This document shows positions 56,408 through 64,000 of a DNA stretch of 64,000 bases, one piece after another. A program made the position numbers and the translations under genes. The notes under the pieces are model-generated. The model did not search any database. It saw only the letters and a list, made by a program, of their open reading frames with translations, and had not been told where the DNA came from. Numbering within the stretch: position 1 is the first letter of the stretch; every line of letters begins with the position of its first letter. This DNA comes from Microthyrium microscopicum (Eukaryota; Ascomycota; Dothideomycetes; Microthyriales; Microthyriaceae), in the NCBI GenBank assembly GCA_010405405.1, contig MU004234.1, positions 292,993-356,992 on the forward strand. Direction: 5' to 3'.

Positions 56408-58026
56408 TCATTGGAGCTTACTTGCGCCAGCGGTCGCATGTCCATTCATGCGTTGAATCTTCTTCATTCGTTCCAACTCCTCGCGTCTCTCTTCCTCTTC
56501 TTCACTATCATATTCACTGCGCTCATCGACTTTTTCCTCGCCCATCGTGCGCAGAATCCGGTAGAGGACGCGGAAGATTAGGTATAGCCAGAACACATTC
56601 ACGGCTTGAAGGGCGGCGAGCAGACCAAACGTGATCCAATGGCTGATCCAGCATTTATATTGCTGAGTCACCCAATTGAGCGTGTAAGGTCCAATGCTTG
56701 CGAATGGGGCGGCGGGCCAGGGACCGTTTATGAAGGTTGTTAGACGTGCGCCGAGGGATGGGCTGATTTTGGAAATGAATGAGAGCGCGGGTGAGAGGGT
56801 ACTGGCGAAGATAGAGTAGGCGTTCGAGATGTGGGCGGTGATGTGGTCGGGGAAGGGAGATGGGAGAGGAAGTAAAGAGGCGAGGATGCGGAGGTTTTGG
56901 TAGTGCCGGAGGTATGTCCACGCGCCCATGAAGAAGACGAAGTAGGGGATTACGAAGGCGGAGTCGATGTAATTGAGTACCTTGGAGGTCTGGCCGATGT
57001 TAGTCTAACTTCAGTAGTCATGTGTAGGAGGTACTTACGGCGAGGAAGAAGTCAGAAATGTCGTGTGTTATATACACAGGCAATCCCATTCGCGTAAAGT
57101 GAAAACGATAGCTGAGCCAAATCAAGCTGAGTGTAATGATGTGGTGCATAACCAGCTCTTTAAAGTCCTTTCGTGGTCTTTCGAGCATCAATAACAGCAC
57201 AATTGCTTGTTGGGCCCAGTAGCTAGCCTGGAGGAGATAATATGCCTTGAAAAGCGCGTCATGCGTGTAATGCGGGAAGCCTTCGTACATGGCATTGGCA
57301 TTGAAAAACCAGAGATCGGTACGGCTCATAACATATAGTCCAAAAGGTCCAAAGACCGCAAAGTATATCGCGGTATAGGCTTGTTCCATGAAACGCGACT
57401 GCTTTGCGCGCGTCTTCATGCCATATCCAATTGCCATGGGGCGGAGCAGGCGTTGCATAAAGAATTCGCGAGTGAAGGTAAGGAAGACTGTGTAGAATGC
57501 CACAAAGGCGAAATCCATTCGTCCTTTGCCATATTGTATTGGAGCGTCTGGGTCTGCTCCTTTCTCAGGCTGAATGGGGTATGATAGAAAGATTGCTGGA
57601 TAGACGGGGTTCGATGGTGTTGGCTTCGCTAGGTATACGCTCACGATCGAAAGGCAGACAACTAAAGGATAAAACCACGTATGCTTCATTCCAAATGCCC
57701 ACATGCGTTTATGGAGCGGTTTGTCTCGTTTCCGCTTCGATCGTCTGCGGTCTGATGGTGACTTGGTGATCTAATCTCGTTAGCATTGTGTCTGCGCGCG
57801 TCAATGGCAGACATACGGGACTCGATATTGGAGTATCTATATTGTTTGAGGGCGGCGATTGATCATATAGCGTTGCAAGAGATGGTCCTCCAGTGTCCCC
57901 TCTAGGGTCGCCTTGAAGGTTCGATGTTTTGCGATGTGGGCGTAACCGCGGAACTTCCGAATGCGATTGTGCTCGAAAGTCGGAGGTGACCGCCGGATCG
58001 ATATCGGGGAACGGTTCAGTGGCCAT
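56408..58026 (-). CDS. Ceramide synthase, LAG1/LAC1 type (TLC domain)
   Basis: ER multi-pass acyl-CoA-dependent sphingoid base N-acyltransferase. Exons 58026-57817, 57770-57039 and 56989-56408, 507 residues. The N terminus is cytosolic and hydrophilic. The TLC domain includes EQAYTAIYFAVFGPFGLYVM, then ELVMHHIITLSLIWLSYRFH with the catalytic HH pair, and DISDFFLA-TSKVLNYID across the second intron, i.e. the LAG1 motif. The C-terminal part has two further membrane spans and an acidic tail (ERSEYDSEEEEERREELERM). Intron 1 is phase 0 (SSP-ITKSPSDRRR). The end at 56408 is the unspliced frame; a GTAAGC at the last codons leaves open a small further 3' exon, but no good acceptor is seen. Confidence 0.93.
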
Positions 58027-58493
58027 GATGACAGCTGAAGCACTTGGTGGATATGGCGATAAGTGGTTGTTGTGGAGAAGTAAGAATTGGCGAAGACGCG
58101 ATGTAAATTGCCAAAATTTAGGGGAAGAAACGCACGGACTGCGCAATGTCGTGAGATCGAATCACGGCAAAGACTAAAGTTTAGTCAGATTTCCTCCAAC
58201 CGACTTCATACTCTAGTAGAAATATCAAGTTCTTTTCCGACCATAAGCATTCAATTGTTGGGGTCGTTGAGTCTAAAATCAAGCTGCATAGCTACTGGAT
58301 TCCCCACATCACCATGCATGGGAGGTTCCCGCCGCTTCCGGGGATACCGCATCATTTTCTAGGGGAATCACCACCAGCATTCAAGAGTAAGGTCATGATC
58401 GAGAGTCATGCGTTGAAATCATATCATAAAATTACAGACTAGTAAGGTCCCGTTATGCAAGCTCATATCATTATCGTACAATTAATCCCAGCT
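58027..58493. other. Intergenic region right of the ceramide synthase
   Basis: 467 bp: ceramide synthase promoter plus the 3' flank of the next minus-strand gene. No gene recognised. Confidence 0.55.
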
Positions 58494-59492
58494 CTAGGCA
58501 TCTAATGCCTTATCCTTCTTGCTTCCGATGTGGAGCTTCTCCTTAATCTTGTCCATCTTGCTAACCTTGCCCGGAGTACCTGATGGGTTGGCAGCGGGTT
58601 CAGGTTCAGAACCGGGAGCAGCAGCCTTTTCCTTGTGAACGCCCTTCTCTTCCAGAAGACCTAGGAGTCGTTAGCTGATGTCTACAGATGGACCTCGAGT
58701 GTACTTACGGTTTGCTTCGGATCCAGCACCAGGCTTGGTAGCATCAAAATCACCACCATCGGCCGCCAAGCCAGAAGCTTTTACGACTTGCTCGCCGGTG
58801 CCCATTGTCTTGCCATGAGGATTGCCGCCCTCCTGTGAGACACTAGCACTACGATCCTTTTTTCCCTCTTTTGGAGCGGCATCATCGCCGGCCTCCTCCT
58901 CCTTCTTCTGTGCACCACCACCGTGCATGTGGATTGGCTCACCAGAGTGATCATTAGGATCCTTTGGAAATTCACCGCCACTCATAACGAGCTCTTCGCG
59001 TTCTTCATCGGTATGAGGAATCTTAGGTCCCTTCTTCTTATCTTCAGGTGAATCGTGTGGGTTGGCAGCGCCTTGTTGTTTGGCTTCTGGTGCTTGACCA
59101 GATTTTGGATCTCCTGTTTCTTGACCGCTGACTGCTTCAGATGGACCTGATCGGTTTTCGGCAGATGTGTCGACACCAGAGGTAGGTGGGTTGTTGATTG
59201 CGGGCTTGCCAGTGGTGGTTGGGGTGGTGTCTGTGGTAGTGCTTGTGGTAGTGCCTGTGGAATGTTAGCTGTTGTCAAAATACTTGCTATGCGGAGCAAT
59301 GGGTTGGTGTGTACCTGTAGTGCCTGTTGTGCTGTGCTCTTCGTTGCCCTTGTCGAATGGTTCGTTGACGGTGCCGGCGCCTTGCTGTCCTGAGACGGGC
59401 TCAGTACTGTTTTCAGTACTGTTTTCAGCATTAGCACCTTCCCCCCAGATGGCCTTGGAGGCGTACGCGGCGACGTTGTTGACTGTTTCCAT
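58494..59492 (-). CDS. Hydrophilic, disordered stress-type protein
   Basis: A 296-residue soluble protein, exons 59492-59315, 59254-58709 and 58660-58494. It begins METVNNVAAYASKAIWGEG, a conserved opening of a large fungal family of glycine- and hydrophilic-rich proteins, continues with low-complexity Thr/Pro/Gly/Asp-rich sequence (TTTSTTTDTTPTTTG, EPIHMHGGGAQKKEEEAGD) and ends VSKMDKIKEKLHIGSKKDK, the family's C-terminal amphipathic helix. No Cys or Trp-rich core and no membrane segment. Such proteins are often abundant or stress-induced, but the role is unknown. A TTAAATA element about 105 bp upstream of the ATG fits an inducible promoter. Splices are all GTRNGT-like and keep frame. Confidence 0.8.
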
Positions 59493-60536
59493 GATGATAT
59501 GAGTTTGGTTTTGAAGAGAGAGGTAAGGTAGTAAGTTTCTAAGGTGTATGTCTTGGGTTTGTTTGTAAATTGGTCTAACAGTGGTACAGAGGGGAGTATT
59601 TAAGGTGCAGGCAATGGGCTTGGTCAAGGCAATGGTGGGATAGAGTTGGAGGAAATGACGTGTGGAGGATACTAGTCCTTGGTCTAGCTCACAAACTCAT
59701 CGATAGGCTTGATAGGGCCATGTGGGAGATCAGCGGATGAAAAGTCGGCTGGTACACATTTGACTGGTTGATGCCACTTTATGCCCCCATGGATCCATGC
59801 AACTTGCCTATTCCCTTGGTGTTGACTACCAGAAACACCAGTGACGTCAGCCCTCCACCAACCAACATCACGCGTATCGGGTTGTTGTTGCGGAATCATC
59901 TCCTTGCAAATAAATCCTGCGACTTCACTCTAACCAATTGCGACATCTACAAGTCTTGAACATTGCAATGGTGGTTCAAGGGTAATTCTTGATCACTGGT
60001 AGTGATCATACTTACTATGTACCATGCGTATGTATGTTTGCGGCGGGTGAAGACTACCAGCAGAAACATTGTGATAGCACCAGGTACATATTATTATTGA
60101 CCTATTATTCACTAGTGACCCTACAGTCCGGTCCATTCTCTTTAGCACGTTTACAACCTTGTCCAAACTTTAGTTGCATAAACTGGCGGGAAAGGCGACT
60201 TCCTTCGGAGTAAATTCCTACAGCTATATTGGCAATGCTGATGACATAACTTTTACATCGAGCATTTTTCAAAATCATTTCTGATTTTCATTTTCCTAAC
60301 GGATATGATATTAAGGTCGGATATGATATTGAGACTCCAAACAGTCTTTAGGAAAAGCATAATGTGTATGCTTGGAAACACCCTCTCCAAATATACGTAC
60401 TCTATCTTCGATGCCAACAAGTATCGCACGAAATAGTATGTCTGAGTATCAACCACTGATTATGATCAAATATCTTGAATTGCTCGAATTTTCTACCCCA
60501 GATTGATTCAAGCCAAGTTCACAAGTAAATCGAACG
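59493..60536. other. Intergenic, nothing recognised
   Basis: 1 kb including the promoter of the stress-type protein (TATA-like element near 59597-59604). A short direct repeat CGGATATGATATT occurs at about 60299 and 60317. No gene recognised. Confidence 0.5.
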
Positions 60537-61232
60537 TCAACTATCATCCCTTAACTGTCTCTCAATCCCATCCATAATAACCCCAAACAACCCCGTAACA
60601 TCCCGCATAGAATCAATCAACAACACATCCCTCTCCTCCCCCTCCGGTTCCTCAATATCCATCATCTTCTGCTCCATAATCCTCCTCGCCAACTCCGGCT
60701 CCTCAGCTCCCAACGTCCGTCCAGATAACGTCTCCTTTGAAATACCCATAATGACAAAAATCGGCCTAATCCCGTTCCCCAACATAACCTCCTGAATCGC
60801 CTCCCGTGCCGGCCTCCTCATATGACTTACCGTCAATACTGCCGTACACCCTTCCAAACCTCCTCCCATGCCCATACCTACTTTCCTAGGTGCGTAGACT
60901 TTCGGCACATTCGTCCTGGGTATATACGTTCTCGGCGCATCAATCCCTGATTCTCCATCGCTCTCATTCCCATCAGACAGAAAGCCTAGTCGACGCAGTT
61001 TCGAGAACCAGATACGGCCAAAGGTTTTGCTGTAGTCGTAGCCGCGGGACGCTTGCGAGCGCGAGGCGATTGTTGTGGCGGCTTGGACCATGTCTGCTTC
61101 TATGTAGGGGCATTGGAGGGCTTGGGAGAGGGAGATGGCGAGGGTTTCTTTGCCGGTTACGTGGGTTCCTGAGAGGAGGACTACGTAGGATGATAGGGGC
61201 GTGGTTGGTTTTGGGGGTGGGGAATTGCACAT
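60537..61232 (-). CDS. P-loop kinase-like protein (gluconokinase/adenylate-kinase fold)
   Basis: Intronless 231-residue protein with an N-terminal P-loop NTPase start: YVVLLSGTHVTGKETLAISL. The Walker A reads GTHVTGKET, so the usual Ser/Thr after Lys is Glu, which is unusual and may mean altered nucleotide binding. The following CPYIEADMVQAA matches the lid-strand region of gluconokinase-like small-molecule kinases (substrate Asp). Further on come TAVLTVSHMRRPAREAI, IRPIFVIMGISKET and a late RTLGAEEPELARRIMEQKM helix. The acidic C-terminal half and missing catalytic residues suggest a diverged or pseudo-kinase. It could also be a related P-loop enzyme. Start 61232 is the only ATG before the P-loop. 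Confidence 0.65.
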   Translation of the reverse strand: MCNSPPPKPTTPLSSYVVLLSGTHVTGKETLAISLSQALQCPYIEADMVQAATTIASRSQASRGYDYSKTFGRIWFSKLRRLGFLSDGNESDGESGIDAPRTYIPRTNVPKVYAPRKVGMGMGGGLEGCTAVLTVSHMRRPAREAIQEVMLGNGIRPIFVIMGISKETLSGRTLGAEEPELARRIMEQKMMDIEEPEGEERDVLLIDSMRDVTGLFGVIMDGIERQLRDDS

Positions 61233-61964
61233 TTTGATATGATTGATGGGTGAGGATGAGAGGTGGTGACGCTAATGGTGTGGTATGTAGTTGGTGTGGC
61301 TAGTCACTGAGGCTTTTCTTTGGAAATAGGCTCTTGAATGTAGTTCTGAATCTGGCGAATTGTTTTGTATTTCTTTATCATGGTTTTGTTCGAGTTTGGA
61401 GGATTCATGATAGATTGGTCCGCCTCGTAATAAAATAAAGCTGCCAGGCTGCCGTATATAAACCCCTGTTCGGTACTGTCGATCTCTATTTTTATTCCAA
61501 CGGTTGGTTCTACAAGTCTTCAGGGTGAAATGTCTTGAATTTAATTCATTTTGAGAGTCCAACAAATATTCTGTCCAGACCTTTGCAGCTTTTCAGTTAC
61601 GGTTGTTCAATGGACTTTCATCAATGCGAATCTCACATGAGAGTTGATAGTAAAAAACATGTCCTCTGGCATCTTTCAGCATTTCCATAAATAGAAATAG
61701 TTCAAAACGCTCGATTCTGACTATTGAATTGTTATTATCGATTTCGGTCTATCCCATCTTATTGGTGCAGTGTTGTGGCCCACCTGAATCAAAACTTCAG
61801 ACAGGGTCTAACTTCATCTCGTCATACTCTATGACGAGATATTTATGTGCATCACTGGCCAAAGAACACATATAAATATCGAACCTCACTTCATACAGCT
61901 ATTTTTCATAAGTTATTCGTGCTAAATACCGAGTACAAAATTACAAGTAACCGATTCAACGAAC
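61233..61964. other. Divergent intergenic region with hairpin
   Basis: 732 bp between divergent genes. A GTATATAAACC TATA-like element lies near 61454-61464 and a perfect 11-bp stem hairpin at 61816-61840. No coding gene recognised. Confidence 0.55.
61816..61840. repeat. Perfect 11-bp inverted repeat with TGACG cores
   Basis: Arms ATCTCGTCATA (61816-61826) and TATGACGAGAT (61830-61840) are exact reverse complements around CTC, 125 bp upstream of the SRPBCC gene start. Each arm holds a CGTCA/TGACG core, the half-site of CRE/ATF-type bZIP regulators. Confidence 0.85.
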
Positions 61965-62489
61965 ATGACAAACACTCAATCCGCAATAATCTGGCCCTCC
62001 CGCTTCACACCAGGCACAACAGACAACTTCGTCTCCAACGAAGTCATCGCCAAAGACATAACCGCCTCTCAAATATGGCCTCTCCTCGCCGACATAAGCC
62101 GATGGGAGAGTTACTACTCCAACTGCTCACAAATCACGCCTCCATCCTCCGGTCCAATGCTTGAACAGGGTGAGAAGTTCAAGTTTTCGACATTTGGTTT
62201 GCCGCCAATGGAATGTTCTGTGGAGGAATCTGTTGAGCCGTCGTCGAGTCAGGCGGGGCGATTGGCGTGGCGGGCAAAGTTGGATGGTAATGAGGATGAG
62301 AAGCTTGATGTGTATCATGCGTGGCTCGTGGAGGACTTGGATGGTGGAAGGGTGAGGATTTTGACGCAGGAGAGTCAGATTGGGAAACAGGCGGCTGATA
62401 TGGCAAAAAAGAGGCCGAATCCGATGTTGAATGGGCATCAGGAGTGGTTGGATGGGCTTGTTGAGACTGGGAAAAAATCCAAAACCTAG
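61965..62489 (+). CDS. SRPBCC (polyketide cyclase/START-like) protein
   Basis: Intronless 174-residue single-domain protein of the SRPBCC fold, a hydrophobic ligand-binding cup used by polyketide cyclases, Bet v 1-like and START proteins. Seen: SNEVIAKDITASQIWPLLAD (first strand and helix), WESYYSNCSQI, GEKFKFSTFGLPPM, RLAWRAKLD, YHAWLVEDLDGGRVRILTQE and a long C-terminal helix (MLNGHQEWLDGLVETG). No signal peptide. Ligand unknown. The first 65 codons are C/A-rich on the coding strand and the rest G/T-rich, an abrupt composition change near 62160. Start 61965 is the first ATG of the frame and leaves a normal N terminus. Confidence 0.8.
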   Translation: MTNTQSAIIWPSRFTPGTTDNFVSNEVIAKDITASQIWPLLADISRWESYYSNCSQITPPSSGPMLEQGEKFKFSTFGLPPMECSVEESVEPSSSQAGRLAWRAKLDGNEDEKLDVYHAWLVEDLDGGRVRILTQESQIGKQAADMAKKRPNPMLNGHQEWLDGLVETGKKSKT

Positions 62490-62586
62490 GATACGAGGAC
62501 TGGCTTGAAAGACCACGGACCATATTCTTGCAGGTAATTGATTGAGCTGCTATGCCGTTATTCGTCGGCGAACTTTAGGCATACTC

Positions 62587-63479
62587 TCATTCCTTCAACT
62601 GTACTGATAAGACATCAGTCAATGTTTCTCCATCGTGTTCTAGGTGTAGCTGTGCCTGTCCATTCTGGCCGGTGGTGAAAGTGAAATGAGCCACGGTACA
62701 TATAGCGCCTGAAGCAAGGGCCTTCGTAAAATCCTGTGGGAGAGCCTGGTAAAGTGTTGGCGACTCGGCTCGCGTGGAGATCACCTCGTTCCAAGCGAGC
62801 AGGAGCTGCTCCTGTGCCAATGTCATAGATGTGGCCCAAGTTGTAAACACCTTAAGTCTACGCATACTTGCATACAAGACCAGTTGACGAATGCTCTGCC
62901 ACATTTCCGCCGAAAAGGGGACAATATCTGACCATTGGACGTCACTCAACAAGTCCCCGTATCGCTTCAACGTGATACATGGCTCGCTGAAGGTAAAGCG
63001 ATTCTGACTGTACAGCACGTAAGTAGCTTCCTGATGAATCGTCTTGCTTGTCTGTAGAAAATTTATTCCGCCGAACGTGCAGAAGCCTGAGGAGTTGAGA
63101 TAGCAGATTTTGCTGGTCGTAAACAAATAGCGATAGATCATATTTCGAATCTCGGCAGGAAGCTTCATGAAGGGGAATGGCTTTTGCTTTTGCTCGCTGT
63201 CATTTCTGTCCTTGTTGTCGTCCTTCGGGAGGTCTGAATCGTGCTCCTCATTTTCGGATGAGAGCGTCATAGCTGGAGCCATTTTCGCTGAGGCCCGAAT
63301 TGTGGAAACTGGAACTTATTAGTGTGAAGTCAACGTATTGAGGAGCCTGCCAACGAGAACTTACCGCAATTTGTGTTGATAGTAGCGTCCGAGATATCAG
63401 TTTGCGAGAGCATAGGTTCGGAGCGAGGTGTCGTAGATATGAGAGAGTCGAGGTTCGGTAAATGCTGCACGGGAACCAT
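62587..63479 (-). CDS. F-box/2EXR-like protein
   Basis: A 278-residue protein with one F-box/2EXR-like module. Exons 63479-63365 (MVPVQHLPNLDSLIS...) and 63308-62587, joined through a 56-nt intron with GTAAGT donor and TTCCAG acceptor; the join reads NTNC-VSTIRASAKMAP. Starting instead at ATG 63282 (MAPAMTLSS) is possible. The core is FPFMKLPAEIRNMIYRYLF (LPxEIR helix) followed by FLQTSKTIHQEATYVLYSQN, the same motif pair as in the larger protein at 15274-17158. Flanks are disordered. These proteins form large, unstudied families in filamentous ascomycetes; no substrate or complex can be named. Confidence 0.72.
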
Positions 63480-64000
63480 GTACCTAGTCAAGACAGGTAT
63501 GCAAGTTCATGCGCTGGAGCAGTAGAGGGTGAAATATTGTCAGGTTTAGTTTGAGAATTTGATTTCTGGGTAGAGGGCGAGAGGGCGAAGTCACTTGGTC
63601 AGGCAGCTAAATATTGAGCACGTCCAGTAGCTTTAATTGAGAAGTAACAGCCGGGACACAGGTGTGCATTGCCTAAATGAGCAAGTGAGGTTGGGCTGGG
63701 TCAAAACATTTTGATGGCAGTCGCGATGGAAGCGTCACTGGGCTATTGTAAGACAACACAGCTGCTAAAACAATACAACATAGAAGCATTGGGTTGATTT
63801 CCAACGCATAAAAAACGGTTTTTGTGTTCTAGTTTAAAGAAAATGCAATATGGTTGTTATGAAGGTATTGTTAAGCAGTACCGCCACATCTCTGCCATTA
63901 TCGCCATTCCGTCGCTCATATTTCTCTTAAAGAGTGAGCCGAGTAGTTCTAGCGGTTTATACCTCAAGATAAAAAATGCGCGATAGATCACCTACGGCCT
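63480..64000. other. Right-edge intergenic region
   Basis: 521 bp upstream of the minus-strand F-box-like gene. No gene, repeat or RNA recognised; a gene could start beyond the edge. Confidence 0.5.

Overview
The window is nuclear DNA from a filamentous ascomycete (Pezizomycotina). The evidence is many short spliceosomal introns (about 45-60 nt, GTRNGT donors, CTAAC or CTGAC branch sites, YAG acceptors), compact genes on both strands, and fungus-specific families: a HET-domain protein, F-box/2EXR-like proteins, a YML020W-like hydrolase and a METVNN-type stress protein. A Leotiomycetes-like origin is my impression only. All gene models below were spliced by hand; in every spliced model with both ends in the window the joined exons keep an open frame that is a multiple of three.

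Left part (1-13.7 kb): the 5' portion of a zinc alcohol dehydrogenase running off the left edge; a YML020W-like alpha/beta hydrolase ending in SKL, divergent from the rRNA methyltransferase SPB1; a broken HSL-type esterase; an LSB5-like VHS/GAT endocytic adaptor; a 41-residue cysteine-rich peptide gene; a remnant of an FAD-dependent (DAO-type) oxidoreductase; and a Cys/Ser-rich single-pass membrane protein.

Middle (13.7-34.3 kb): gene-poor and decayed stretches alternate with an F-box/2EXR-like protein, a flavin amine (polyamine) oxidase, a RING E3 of SLX8 type, mitochondrial DNA polymerase gamma (MIP1), a secreted berberine-bridge-like FAD oxidase, and a BUD27/URI prefoldin-like protein that shares a divergent promoter with a long coiled-coil protein.

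Right part (34.3-64 kb): the coiled-coil protein, a MAM3/CNNM-type DUF21-CBS transporter, a polytopic membrane protein, an Ntn-type asparaginase, then PEX11, TOM40 and TOM22 in less than 4 kb, a glycerophosphodiester phosphodiesterase, a HET-domain protein, gamma-tubulin with an odd downstream reading frame, a LAG1/LAC1 ceramide synthase, a hydrophilic stress-type protein, a P-loop kinase-like protein, an SRPBCC protein and a small F-box/2EXR-like protein at the right edge.

Most genes are independent housekeeping units. The one functional grouping is organelle biogenesis (PEX11, TOM40, TOM22, with MIP1 in the same window). No known mobile element, CRISPR array, tRNA or rRNA gene was recognised. 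The most unusual global signal is a repeated switch, inside individual exons, from a C/A-rich to a G/T-rich coding strand.
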